Below are positions 49,618 through 62,244 of a stretch of 64,000 nucleotides of DNA, in pieces. Each line of letters starts with the position of its first letter. The first letter of the stretch is position 1. A model generated the notes under the pieces. That model worked only from the letters and a program-made list of their open reading frames with translations. It was not told the DNA's origin and did not search any database. The stretch is taken from contig OU015503.1 in NCBI GenBank assembly GCA_907164885.2, positions 70,488,988 through 70,552,987 on the forward strand, given 5' to 3'. This DNA is from Dolomedes plantarius. Lineage: Eukaryota; Arthropoda; Arachnida; Araneae; Dolomedidae. The position numbers and the translations under genes are program-made.

Positions 49618-49735
49618 GGATGTTCCGTTCGAATCCCGACAAGTGGCGCTAAATGCTCTAATATTTCTGCCGGGTATGAGCCCATTAACCTTTAGCTTAC
49701 TGGGCCCATTTTTCCTATTCCCACTTCAGAACGGG
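49618..49735 (+). mobile_element. SINE family 4 fragment
   Basis: The B-box-like ccgttcgaatcccga is followed by caagtggcgct, gccgggtatgagcccatt and aacctt, as in the family-4 body. The head 5' of the B-box is not recognisable. The preceding 49071-49617 is AT-rich without a gene. Confidence 0.55.
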
Positions 49736-49759
49736 AAGTTTCCTACCCCCTTTGTAAGA

Positions 49760-49824
<65 letters not shown>

Positions 49825-49827
<3 letters not shown>

Positions 49828-49997
49828 TAGAATCTCGATCTATCGTATTTCAAGGGACCGATTGAAATGAACGATAAATGCGGGAAAATGATAGATGCGG
49901 AAACATAACAAAGCAATATGATCGTTGGGACCGGATGAAATGAACGACACATACGGAAAAACGATGGATCCGAAAGCGATCGATCGAGATTCCACTG
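49825..49997. mobile_element. MITE with CAGTRGAATCTCGATC ends, inside (TA)n
   Basis: Left end cagtagaatctcgatctatc, right end the complement of cagtggaatctcgatcgatc, 173 bp. The inner part repeats gggaccg.atgaaatgaacga twice. It is flanked directly by (TA)n (49764-49824 and 49998-50037). CAG ends at TA suggest the pogo/Tc1-mariner group. Confidence 0.8.
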
Positions 49998-50098
49998 TAT
50001 ATATATATCTATCTATCTATATATATATATATATATAAATTCATTCCTGGGCCCATATTCTTAACACATACTATCCCACCCCGTAAGGAAAATGTTAA

Positions 50099-50811
50099 CG
50101 AGATGGTGGACTTTCAAATTACAAAAAATTTTTAAAAAATTGGCATTTTTTGTGTATTAATATTTTAAAAATATGAAAATAAGGGAATAAAATGAATTTG
50201 AAATATGTGGTGAAAAGTAAAATGAAAACTCGGTGGCATTAGAAAAGTTAGTCTTAAAGGTAGGTGAAAAAACATTTTTTAAATATCTTTTTCTCAAAAT
50301 GAGTCATTTCCAGTTTTACAAGCTTTTGAAATGCTCTTTGCGTCATACTTTTTGACGAGATTTTATAAAATTTATAATAAAGACTCCTCTAATACATCAA
50401 AATAAAGTTACGTACCCATTTCAGGTTTCGAAATCATTCAGATTATCAAAGGTTAACTTAAGTGCAGAAAAATACAAAAATTTCACAAAAATTCAGATTA
50501 CAAGCATAAAAATATTCCCTAAAAATTAACTATTCAACGAAAGCACAAAGTGATACATAACTCTGCTGAAAATGTATTTATAAGCAATATAAATGCAAAA
50601 TTAAGGGTGGGATTAAAAATTGGATAGCAAGCTGCATTAAAAAAATTGAATTTTTTTTAAATATAAATTTTTTTTAAATATAAATTTTTTTAATATTTAT
50701 AAAATTTTATGAGGTGTTTAATATAGTTATACTTTAATGACTATATTTGCAAAATTTCATATCTCTGGTAAAAATTTTAAAAATCGCTTTCTAATATCCA
50801 CCATCCCCGTA
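50099..50811 (+). mobile_element. Harbinger-like non-autonomous element, copy 2
   Basis: TAA|CGAGATGGTGGAC on the left and the complement of CGGGGATGGTGGA on the right, |TAA. It is 713 bp and collinear with 23976-24782 but lacks that copy's 27-bp minisatellite. Frames inside are not recognisable. Confidence 0.7.
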
Positions 50812-51129
50812 AAGCTGTTGCCTGAGAAGTCCTTCCGGGTGGTTTGTAAGGGCATTTACAACGTACGAGCTCACAAAATATCACCTTTAGAAGGTGTTGG
50901 GGCTAAAAGTCAGCCTTTGACACTTGTAGTTCCAACAGCCGTGAACTAAACAGCAGCTATATCTCTCATAGCCTTCAGTGAATCTGGTTAATATTTTTCC
51001 CGCAAGATGGCATTAGTAACAGCAGCACTGGGTTTTTGGATGGAAAAAAAGGGATATTAATGCTGAAAGCAGCTGATGAAATGCCTAATATTAAAAGCTT
51101 TGATATAGCGCACTTACGCTTAGCGAGGC

Positions 51130-51912
51130 ATTTTCAAACGAAACTTTCTAACGAAACTATCATTTAAATGCAAAGCAATCGCGATATGAAAATAAAATTA
51201 TGTGCAACGAAATTCAGTTCAGTGTAGAATCATTTGATATATATCAAATACAAGTACTTTCCCCGAAGAGTTAAGTACTTGCATTTGATATATATCAAAA
51301 ACAGGTTGAATCCCCGGATATAATGCTCCAACACAAAACGTTTTCAAACAGGTAGAAATATTTATGAACAAAAAAACAATTATAATAAAACAACACAAAA
51401 TATAATTGTAGATTTCTTGGAAAATGAAATGTGTAACAGATTAATATTTACGATTTCTGATAATTAATTTTTAAAAACTCTCATCGAATGCATGTTTACT
51501 TATTGTAATTTACATGTAAACTTTACTTACGTTTTATATGCATTTTGAAGTGATGAACTCGGTGAATTTTATTATATTATGTTGTGCATTGTTTGCGCAA
51601 TAAATCACGTGACAGTTACTCCATTTGTTCGTACAATTTGCCTATTTTATCAGTATTACTCCGTTACTTATAAACTCAATTCACATATGATAAATTAACT
51701 TACTCGCACAATTTGGCTGTCATTCAAAAAATAACAATTTAGTGTCCTTTAAACTTTTCTTACTGGGTTACGTTCAAGTGACACAAAAATTTTTTCAAAC
51801 GAAAATTCCTAAAGCTCTTGACTATCATTTAAATGCAAAGCAATCGCGATATGAAAATAAAATTATGTGCAACGAAATTCAGTTCAGTCTAAATCATTTG
51901 ATATATATCAAA
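51130..51912. repeat. ~120-bp direct duplication flanking a palindromic region
   Basis: 51130-51250 and 51789-51912 share tatcatttaaatgcaaagca, atcgcgatatgaaaataaaa and ttatgtgcaacgaaattcag, and both end at the palindrome tttgatatatatcaaa. The first is followed by the hairpin at 51233-51299. The second is followed by further tttgatatatatcaaa copies to ~51965 and AT-rich inverted words to ~52110. Confidence 0.8.
51233..51299. repeat. 27-bp-arm hairpin
   Basis: The left arm 51233-51259 (tttgatatatatcaaat then a caagtactt) and the right arm 51273-51299 are complementary at 26 of 27 positions around a 13-nt loop. Each arm contains its own 16-bp palindrome, so cruciform and hairpin forms are both possible. 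Confidence 0.85.
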
Positions 51913-52532
51913 TAATTGATATATTTGATATATATCAAATAATTGATATATTTGATATATATCAAATATATCAATTAATGATACTATTATGAGAATTAAT
52001 GATAATATTATGATTTATCAAATATATCAATTATATATTATCAAATATATTATCAAATATATCAATTAATGATAATATTATGATTTTTAATGATAATATT
52101 ATATAATTTATGATAATATTTCCTCTATAATTCACCATTATAGAGGAAAATTTGCCAATTGGACATTAACTTTTTAAAAGCACTAATACATGTATAGACT
52201 AATGGGAAAATAGACTCAATTGTCGTATGCCCCATTCAATAAAATATGCTTTAAAGCAGACGGTAAAATCATTAGAGAAAGGATGTAAACCAAAGAATAA
52301 AATGTCGCAACTATGAAAACACTCATTATTTAAGGTGGAATATATGTTATCAAAACGTGTCTTCCCCTTTAATAGCTTAATTAAATTCATTCATAGCATA
52401 TATATATATATAATTCCATTGTACCTAACTAGGGCTATGCCCGACTTCGATATCGCACTTTTTCTAGGCTCTTCAGCAAGGCCTAGTCGATGGGTTCTTA
52501 AGGTAAAGCGACGGTAAAACGTACAGTAAAAC

Positions 52533-52800
52533 GTCCGGGGTAGTGGAGTGGTTACCACATGGTAATTCGGCTCCGAGAGTACTCGGTTCGAATCCCGAGA
52601 AGGGCCACTGAATGTACTCGTGTCTATTATGGGTATGACCACGTTAAATCTGTAGTTGGAATAATCCTTCCGTGAGGTTTCCAGGGATGAGATGAGGATA
52701 TAAATCTACGATATATTGCCCCTGTGGTTGCTCAGTAAAAATTGTGGTGGCACCGGGCAAAAGTCTGTCTCTTGTGGTACCCAATAGACTTGAGCTCAAC
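52533..52800 (+). mobile_element. tRNA-headed SINE, family 4
   Basis: The head ggggtagtggagtggttacc and a very good B-box, tcggttcgaatcccgag, are followed by gggtatgaccacgttaaat, ccttccgtgaggtttccagg and gttgctcagtaaaaattg. A run of 14 C lies downstream at ~52850-52864. Confidence 0.85.
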
Positions 52801-52864
52801 AGGGGTACTGGGTAATCAGGAAATGTAAGAATATGCAATTGTGGCCCTCCCCCCCCCCCCCCCC

Positions 52865-53740
52865 GAGGGAGGTTTTCATGCATTTTATCATTTTAGGGTA
52901 TTCAAGTTGTTTAGTATCTTGTAATTAATATAGTAAAGGTAAAAAACAAATGTTAGGGCATATGGAATTCGTGAGGGAATGATTAGACTATGTCTAGAAA
53001 ATGACATTGAAATATTTTCATGTGTGATTTATTTCTAAAGCAAGCAAGAAGCCTTGCGCCTTCTACAATTAATCACACAATTGTTTACAAAATTATTTTC
53101 AGAAGTTCTTTTATCAAAAATTTTCATGTTTTATAAAGTAATTTTAACTAGGACAAAGAAATATATATAAATTAAGCAAGATTCCATAGCTTGATAGTAA
53201 ATTACCTGAATATTAAGAACTCTGATTATAAAAGTTATTTAAATGTTAAGTGTTCCCTTTTCACATTTTGCGAAGATTTTCTGAAAATTATGACTAATAT
53301 TCAAAATAGACAGCAATGTATATTACATATAAAATTTACAGCATTAACTTATACATTGACATTTGATAATTTGTCCCAGTTTTATATGCGCTATGAATAA
53401 TAATCATTCTTCATACAACTGTCAGCAAAACAAAAGCATATACGCTGTTAGAATTCGAAGTGAATATCTAAACTCTTCTAAAGTAAATGACGAATAAAAA
53501 TGAAAAACTACGGATGAGAGAAAATTGAAGGTTATTATCATAAATTAGGTAATAGTCTTGTGAGAAATACAGCATTAGAATGCACAACTTCAGCATTTTT
53601 AAGCAGAATATACTGACTAAAAATAGCGTTTCGTTTTAAAAGATTTAGTTATTCAGTAATATAAATTTCAATCATTTACTGCGAATTTTACCTATTATTT
53701 TTAATTATCTTTATAGTAATTTATGAGACGTTTAGAATAG
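52865..53740. other. AT-rich stretch, no gene seen
   Basis: Short frames only (for example 53191-53400), with no recognisable features. Confidence 0.5.
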
Positions 53741-54985
53741 ACAAGACATTTGTTTATATCTCATTTGTCTCTAAAAGATTTGGCGACATATTTATAATAT
53801 TATACAATACCTGGGGCGTCATATATTGTGAAACATATGATATTAGAGAAACAGCGGTTTTCAATATTTTTGAGGAAAATTTCCCAAGAGAAAATGTTTT
53901 CAATGGAATTTCCTTGAATGGAAAAAAAAGATCATGAATGAAAATCACTGTTTAAGTTTTGCAATATATTTATCCAATTTTCATTTCTTTCGTGATACAG
54001 GGCTAAAAATACTCGGACTGAATAATTTTGAAAATAAATGAAATCTGTGGAATCATATATAGTAAAAAATATGACATTAGAGAAATAACCGTTTTCATTA
54101 TTTTTAAGGAAAACTTCTTACTCAAGAGAAAATGTTTTTAACTGAATTTCCTAAAATGAATACAGATCACGACTGCAAAGCATAGCAAAAATTTTGCAAC
54201 ATATTTAAGAAATTTTCATTGTCTTTCGTGATACAGGGCTAAAGATACTCAGACTGAATCATTTTGAACATAAATGAAATCTGTGAAATCATATATAGTA
54301 AAAAATATATCATTGGAGAAACAACAGTTTTCATTATTTTTGAGGAAAACTTCAAAAGAGAAAATGTTTTCAATGGAATTTCCTAAAATGAAAAAAAAAG
54401 TTCACGACTGAAAAGCATAGCGTAAATTTTGCAATATATTTATGAAATTTTCATTGTCTTACGTGATATAGGGCTAAAGATACTCGGACCGAATATTTTT
54501 GAAAATAAATGAAATCTGTGGAGTTATATATAGTAAAAAATATGACATTAGAGAAACAATAGTTTTCATTATTTTTGAGGAAAACTTCTTACTCAAGAGA
54601 AAAATTTTTCAACTGAATTTCCTGAAATTAAAAAAAAGATCACGACTGAAATTCATAGCATGAATTTTGCAATATATTTAGGAAATTTTCATTGTCTTCC
54701 ATGATACAGGGCTAAATATAGTGGGACTGAATAATTTTGAAAATAAAGGAGATCTGTGGAGTCATTTATCGTGAAAAATATGACATTAGAGAAACAACAG
54801 TTTTCATTATTTTTGAGAAAAACTTCTTACTCAACAGAAAACGTTTTCAACTGAATTTCCTAAAATGAATAAAGATCACAGCTGAAAAGCATAGCATAAA
54901 TTTTGCAAAATATTTATGAAATTTTCATTGTCTTTCGCGATACAGGGCTAAAGATACTCGTACTGAATAATTTTGGCGTGACCCC
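53740..54985. repeat. Tandem array, ~236-bp unit, about five copies
   Basis: gatacagggctaaa followed by atactcggactgaataattt recurs near 53994, 54230, 54465, 54703 and 54939 (spacings about 236, 235, 238, 236). Each unit also has gagaaacaacagttttcatt and ttcattgtctttcg. The length equals that of the array at 34080-35620, but no sequence similarity is visible. Confidence 0.9.
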
Positions 54986-56050
54986 CTTTCATGTATTTAT
55001 AATGTGTCTCAAAATTAAAGTAAGATTATCTTTTGTACTATTAGCACTGAAAAATTTGAAAAGAAAAGGAATGGATTTCTCAAAATAGGTTAACAAAGCA
55101 ACATTGTTGAGAACTATTTGGAAAAAAAAAGCTAAAAATATCCATCAAGAAATACCAAATAAATTTCTAATATTCTAGTAATAACTGACTTTTGAAATTT
55201 AGTACGTAACTGACAGAGAAAAATTAATTCATCACAGACCATTTCTTTTTGTCTTGTTTTTTAATTTTGTGAAATTACACAAATCTCTCAAAATCGAAGT
55301 TCGAGACAGTGATTAGCTCCATAATATCGTGCAGAACAGAAAGGTAAAATTAGAAAAACACAAAAGATAAATCTTAAATTGCCTTTTTGAAGAAATTATT
55401 GATTACTTATTTAGCTTTTTAAGCGCTGTATTACAACTCAAACGGTATCGCATTTCATCACCAAAAAAAATCGATTTTACAGGAAATGAGCGACTTGGGT
55501 AAAATTGAGTTCATTCATGCATTTTTTAATAAAAGCACAAATTAAAATGCGAAAACAATAAAGTAGGTAAATAACTTATAAACAGAATAAAAAGTAGCGT
55601 TATCTTGAACGAGATAAAATACATCATAACCTACTGTTTTATTAAAATTATTGTAGTAATATATTGGACATTTTTATCTTTTTCTTACACAATAATTTAC
55701 TTCTCTCTTTTTCAACTATCAAACCTTACACTGAATTAAAAAAAACATATAATAAAACGGTTATGAAAAAATTATATTCCGGATTAAGTTTTAAAATAAC
55801 AAGCCTGCTAATTATATGAAACTGTCTCAAATTCAAATAATTCGTGAATGTTTTGGTTCGCACTCCAGCCATATATATATTAGTATCACTGTACGATACT
55901 GATGCACTGAAACTTATTAATAGCGGATTTCAAGTCTTTTTATCAATAGCGGACCCATTCTCTTCTGTAAATCGCTCATGAATAAACAGAAATGAGCAAA
56001 CTAAAACACATTGCCACTGAAAATATTGCAGTTAAATAAAACTTAGATAG
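54986..56050. other. AT-rich stretch, no gene seen
   Basis: No open frame with support, no repeat ends recognised. Confidence 0.5.
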
Positions 56051-56054
56051 CTCT

Positions 56055-56740
56055 AGTCAGGTATGACTTCAAAATTAATGTTTTCAAATTTTCAGTTATA
56101 ATTTAAAAGTAGTTATTGCAATTTAAACAGTTATAATTCAAAAGAAGTTATGGTTCTAATTTAAACTGCTATAATTTAAAAGAAATTGAGGTTAAAACTT
56201 AAACAGCTGTAATTTTTTTTAAATTGCGGTTAAAATTTAATCGTTGTAAGTTAAAAGTAATCGCGGTTGAAATTTAAACAGTTGCAATTTAAAAGTGACT
56301 GCGGTTAAAATTTAAACAGTTGAAATTTTAAAAGAAATTGCAGTTCTAATTTAAACAGCTGTAATTTAAAAGAAATTTCTGTTTAAATTTAAGCAGTTGT
56401 AATTTTAAAAGAAACTGCGATTAAAATTTAAACAGTTGTAATTTAAAAGAAATTGTGGTTGAAATTTAAACAATTGCAATTTAAAAGAAATTCCGGTTAA
56501 AATTTAAGAAGTTGTAATTTAAAAGTAATTGCAGTTAAAATTTAAACAGTTGTAATTTAAAAGAAATTGCGGTTAAAATTTAAATAGTTATGATTTACAA
56601 TAAATTGCTGTTATAATTTAAACAATTATGATTTTAAATAAATTTCGGTTATAATTAAAAATTTATAATTTAAAAGAAATTGCTGATATATTTTAAAGAG
56701 TTGTAATTTTAACAGTTGTAAAAGAAATAAATCTTTAATT
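56055..56740. repeat. ~40-bp minisatellite, about 16 units
   Basis: Unit about aatttaaacagttgtaattt plus aaaagaaattgcggttaaa, repeated with 1-4 changes per unit. The flank from ~56700 to 56900 is collinear with 48010-48230, where the motif is nearly single-copy. Confidence 0.9.
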
Positions 56741-56900
56741 TTTTTCAGCTTGAAAAATATTTTTAAGAGTGTTAAAGAAACTTTAACAACCCAAGAAAGA
56801 CGATCATTTATACGAAAATATAAAAAGGTATAATATGCTTAACATGGAAACAAAAAAAGAAAAACAGCTATTAAATATGAACTCTTGAAACCTCTATAAG

Positions 56901-57551
56901 CACAAAACTTTTATGAAAAAATTTACCATGTAAGAAAAAAAAATAAAACAATTTTCTTGGCCGTTCTTAGTTTAAAATATATCGGGCATATGATCGGGCA
57001 TATGATTTATAATATCGGGCATATGATTTATAATATCGGGCATATGAGCAATAGCCAAAAATTTCTGTTCTTAGATTGCTCGACTTTTCCTTTTTTAAGA
57101 TAGCTCCGACCCACTAAGTAGTTTTAACTTACTATAAATGAAATACATTTTTCATAGTCCAGAAAAAAAATTGCATCCGTAACTATCAACATTAACAGTT
57201 ACCGCACACTATACGAGACTATCAGCAGCATTTTTTTAAATGTTTATAGGAATACTGCAATTTTTTAGAGAAGAAATTGTACTGAAGCAACATAAACATT
57301 ATTTAGGATTTTATTGTAAGCAAAAATGCAGATCAAAGTAAAATACTCTAAAATAAGAAATTTTATATTATTGTATGTACTCTTCCAGCTGTACGAGCGA
57401 AAAATATATTCAAGGGAGAAAAACGAATTAATTAATCAGAGTAATAATAATTACCAATAGGCGTAATAAATTAATTAATTAAATTATTTTAAAAATATAT
57501 GATAACATTAATAAATTTATCTTAATAAATATATAAATAAATTACTAAGTA

Positions 57552-57634
<83 letters not shown>

Positions 57635-58580
57635 ACGCGTGCGTGGGTATACACACACCTATACTTTCTCTTGAAGAATATATATCTACAAATGCATATA
57701 ATATATATTGACACATATGGATGGGTATAAACAGATACACATATATTTATGCTTTATATATATAACAGAAAATATGTTCACATTTTCACTCCATATATTT
57801 TAATTACTTTGAATCACATTAAATTTAAGCTGCACGCCTATTCATCAACATCGCAATATAGTATTCAGGAAGTTTAACACTTTTAAATCTATTGTATAAA
57901 GAATGTGCAGCATCATATTTTACAATATATTTAACATTGTTAAATATGTTGTATAAAAAAATTTGCAGCATCATATTTTACAATTTATTACATTTTAATA
58001 TTTATAAATGCCGACGATCAGCGCATAGGTCATATGAAACTCTGATATCATCAAACGCGCGTTGAAAGAAAATCCCTAAATATCGTGCATGCGAGCACTT
58101 AAATGTATCACAAAACTATGCTCTTATGTCACTCGATTATATATCCCCAAAAGCATGCGTTTAAATTTTAATCAAAATCGCCCTATGCTGCTAAGATATG
58201 ACCCGAAATTATCTACCTTGCTCTGGAAGCGATCAATGCAAATTTAGAACAAATAACTGAGATAGGCGAAACAATTGGCATCTGCGAGAAGGCAAAATTT
58301 TAATAATAAAAAAAAACTGACCTATCACAGGCCTGCTGAAGACTTCGTAGATCCAGGAGATGCTAATAAAAATAATCCACCAATTGAGAGACCACGGCCG
58401 CATCAGTAATCCATTCATAATTTTGTTTCTTCCTTTCTTAATCTATCAAAACACCAGAAAATTTCCCACAAATTTTGTTTTTTTCCAAATTTCCACGCTC
58501 GGAAATCCGGAGATGGAAATCCTTTTTGCGAGCGTGCGTGAAAATTCAGTGACTTCCTCTCTCTCTTCGCACAGTTGTGT
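56901..58580. other. AT-rich stretch with microsatellites, no gene seen
   Basis: Contains three repeats of atcgggcatatgattta-like sequence at ~56984-57045, and a (TA)n(TG)n tract at 57556-57635. 57835-57990 carries a short duplicated segment (gcagcatcatattttacaat twice). No gene recognised. Confidence 0.5.
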
Positions 58581-58599
58581 GTAATTTACATCATATCCG

Positions 58600-58945
58600 G
58601 CAGCACATTTCACCATATATCAAAGGTAACAACAAGCCCGGCACTGAGAGATGCAGAGAGGAGGGGGAAAAAAAAAAACAACCGGCGCAGGGAAACGAGT
58701 CGAACGGAGTCCGGGAAACAGTATTGTCCGGACCGACGATCATCCGGCAACTGAAGGTCCGGCGTGGGGGAGCTCCTCGCAGGAATCGAACACACGGCGC
58801 GTTCCACTGCAGCCCGGGGGAGGACCGCGGGGTGGCGGGTATATAAGCGCGGTGCGTAACTGAAGTCCGTGGAGGGTTTTGCCGGACGCTTCCGTGCGGG
58901 AAAAGTTAGCGGGGCGGGGCTTTCGAACGCGCCGGGGATGAGAGA
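58600..58945 (+). promoter_or_regulatory. GC-rich promoter island with TATA box
   Basis: A sharp shift to GC- and CpG-rich sequence within AT-rich DNA. A canonical TATATAAG lies at 58840-58847 in a ggcggg...cgcgg context, so transcription would start near 58870 on the plus strand. A GC box ggggcggggc follows at 58911-58920. The first downstream ATG (58938) opens only about 16 codons before a stop unless spliced. CpG words (ccgcgg, ggcgcg, cggcgc) are frequent. No transposon ends are visible around it. This is the best evidence for a host gene start in the window. The gene body would lie to the right and is not recognisable here. Confidence 0.5.
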
Positions 58946-59098
58946 TGAAGCTGAATCTGGGTTTGATATATTTTGCTTTGTATTTTAAAGCTACCCGTAT
59001 TTTTATAGATGGGTTATATGAAAATAACAATCATAAAGACACTATTAAAAGATACTGAAATTAAGTATCTTTATTAAGAGTTCCTTTTTATTGAAATA

Positions 59099-59229
59099 CT
59101 AGCTGAAAACCCGCACATCGCTACAGAGTACATTCAAATTAAATACAACGGTCAATGTATACAATTAATGCCAAAAAAATAAAATATATATATTTATAAT
59201 AAATACGATGATCAATGTATACAATTGAT

Positions 59230-59260
<31 letters not shown>

Positions 59261-59261
59261 C

Positions 59262-59292
<31 letters not shown>

Positions 59293-59309
59293 ATATATAT
59301 ATGTGTATA

Positions 59310-59355
<46 letters not shown>

Positions 59356-59877
59356 TATATATAAATCGTAAGGGAAATTAATTTTTTTGGATAATATCCA
59401 ATCGTCTTCTGCATTAGGAAGAAAAAAAAATATTTTTTTTGTCTATTTAGTTGTTATGCACGTGATAATAAATTTATTTAAAGTACCAGAAAAAGAAATC
59501 ACGTGATTAGCATTTAATAAATTAAATTCTAAGAATTAATCTTTAAAATTTCACCAAAAATCAGAAAATCGAGGTAAAGATTCCAAAAAGATTTCATTTT
59601 GAAGGATTTTTTAGGATCTTTCTCGTGATATAAATTTTATAACCCTCAAATTATTATTTTAAATGCAAACTTAAAAAGTTACTAAAACAGCTTAAAAATT
59701 TAATTAAAAAAATTCTAAGAAGGATTTTTCAAAAATATATATTAGTGCACCCCTACACCATAAGAAGAATCACCATGCAAAATTTTAGTCCTTTAGTTCC
59801 AGCAGTTTGGTCTGTTCGTTGTATGTCATTGAATCAGTAAGTCAGTCAGTTACGGAACTCTTTTATATATATATAGA
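59099..59877 (-). mobile_element. Helitron family A, copy 5
   Basis: In minus orientation it runs from A|TCTATATATATAAAAGAG at 59877 to a hairpin region (ctctgtagcgatgtgcggg) then ttttcagCTAG|T at 59099. It is 779 bp and non-coding. The (TA)n tract (59232-59355) has diverged with TG and CT interruptions. Closely matches copy 4. Confidence 0.9.
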
Positions 59878-59993
59878 TTCCATGTGAAGGAATTTAAAAC
59901 TTTCGGAAGAGGTCTCTCACTGATCACATTTCCATTGTCTACTGGAAAAATAAATCGCGAAAATTCAGACTGAAGGGGTGATACGACTTTTAA

Positions 59994-60401
59994 GGCGACA
60001 ATGGAGCATGAAAAACATTTTTCTATTTATCAACCAATTGCTATGAGAATTTGTATACTTGTACATTGATGTTTAGAGATGAAAATTCTAAATTTAAGAA
60101 AAAGAATGCAATTAATTAAGATATTAATTCAAATAAGTTTGTTAATTATTCTATTTAAAAAATGCTCCATGCGCATCAATTTTTTCTCAGATATCTAATT
60201 TTCTCTCTTAAGCTAGCTTTATATAGTTATAATAAAAGTTACTAGCAATATTTGATTTACAGTCATATTTATAAAAACTAGAAAAGAAATCGATAAAAAT
60301 AGGCCATTTTATGCAAAATTTTATGAAAAAATGTTTTTTGATTGTAAACATTTTAAGTTGTTTTAAAATAGTATAATGAATTTATTAGTAACTTTTATTA
60401 A

Positions 60402-60445
<44 letters not shown>

Positions 60446-60735
60446 CATTTTATGAAATTTTATGGAAATTCAAGAATAATTATGACGCATGGAACATTTT
60501 GAACATACCGAAACGACATGAAAACTTGTTTTGAGAAAATAACATTTAAAGTTTTAATTTGACTAACATTTCCATTTTTTACGTTTGAAAAAAATACTTA
60601 TAACTCGGTTAATAATGATCGGATCAACGTACTTTATTTTTAATTTAAAGCTGATGATTTGCAAAATCATTTTCTGAAAGAAAAAAAAAATGTTTTGGGA
60701 ACATATATTTTTCAATCTGAAGGTCCATTGTCGCA
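59994..60735. mobile_element. TTAA-flanked non-autonomous element
   Basis: TTAA|GGCGACAATGGAGC on the left and the complement of TGCGACAATGGACC on the right, |TTAA. It is 742 bp and non-coding, with (TA)n at 60404-60442. The TTAA duplication suggests piggyBac-type mobilisation. The ends differ from the MITE family at 28595, 39518 and 41698. Confidence 0.6.
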
Positions 60736-60739
60736 TTAA

Positions 60740-62240
60740 ACCGTCCAAAAAAGTCGTTTTTTTAAGAAAAAAATATATGTGAAAGATTAACCTTTTCTGA
60801 GTATTTTAAGACAATCCGCTTGAAAAATTTCCCATAATTACGGAAGTTATGAATAAAAAAGTGTCAGATGTTTACTGTAAAGAGATTGAAAGGGCAATAC
60901 TTCAAAATGATATATCTCAAGATGTGTTTTTTTTTTTCACATAACGCACTTGTGATCTCTAGAACTATTTCATATTTTTGCATGAAATTTCCACAGATGG
61001 TACATATTATCATTTGCTTGAAACTGAACCTAAATTTGTTTACAGATCTCTAGAGAATGCATTTTTCATGCATAAAATTTAATTTATTAAGAAAAAAATG
61101 CACTATTTTCAGTTTCATAGTAAAAATAAAAATATATCTTATATATATACAAATTTAGGTTCAAATTAAACTTCAGTTTCTGCAGAATGTGTTAAAAGCA
61201 GAAATTTTGTCTTAAACTCAATTTTTTTTGAGTATTTATGTGCATTAGCTTCGATGTCACTTGTCCAAAGCAAGCTGCTTATTGTTTATGACTATCTAAA
61301 ACAAATTATTTTTAACTCTCAAACAAGAAACAGGTATATATATCATAAACCAAACATTGCTCTATTAACACAAAAAAAATATAATTTTAAATCTTATACT
61401 TTTCAAGATATAGAATGTCGGAAGTGACGCATTTTTTATACTCTTTCGAATTTTAACAGTCGTATGACCCCTGAAGGTAAAATTTCCCATTTTATTTCTT
61501 TTTAATGTATTTTCAAAGTCAAAGTCTTTAAGGGGACTCACTACCCTTAAACTTTAAAACATTCGATTTTTTGAAAAAAATATATGTCAAAGCCTGATCA
61601 TTTCTGAACAAAATAAAGAAAACCGCATGAAAATATTCCGCTTAGTTCCGGAGATATTGATATTCTAAATATTTAATTACTGATCAAGTTTATGGTAAGA
61701 AAAATTTGAAACTCATTTTTCTCAAAATGCAATTTTGCATCATTCTGCAACTGATATCTCAAAAACTACGAAACATAATTCCATGAAAGTTTTATCACTG
61801 CATAATCATGTTATTTTATTGCCTCTGAACTAGAATTATTGCAATCACTGCGCATTTTGTTATTTTTTCAGGGGTAAATGAATGCAAGAATTTAAGGAAA
61901 TTTAAACTATATTTTGAGCAGTTTAAAAAAAAAATTGAAAAAATATTTTAATGTTGAATGTTTTATGTTCAGTTGTATTTTGAATTATTTATTTTAAATA
62001 TAAAACAGGAATTATACATTTAAGTGTAAAATTAATTTCATAGCTCTGCGCGCAAGCCAGTATACAATAAAAATACTTAAAACACAAGCTATATCTAAAG
62101 CAGTTTTAAAAAATATCATTTAAAATTATCTTCAGAGTTGAAAATTTGTTTATTAAAATAAATATATCAATTTATCAAATACATAAAATTTGGAAAAATT
62201 GGGATTAAATTGAAATATTTACAAAGAGTCAAAATGTATG
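60740..62240. other. AT-rich stretch with a diverged duplication
   Basis: 60752-60850 and 61565-61670 share gaaaaaaatatatgt.aaag, ttctga and cgga...tat blocks in the same order, suggesting an old duplication ~815 bp apart. No gene recognised. Confidence 0.4.
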
Positions 62241-62244
62241 AAAT

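Noticed and set aside
52420..52470. Possible further Helitron 3' end (actagggctatgcccgactt)
   Set aside because: CTAG and a gggc/gccc hairpin are present, but no TC-type 5' end or second copy could be matched.
58577..59030. Overlapping ORFs on both strands in the GC-rich island
   Set aside because: GC-rich sequence has few stops. No frame is recognisable and the TATA box lies within them, so a promoter reading fits better.
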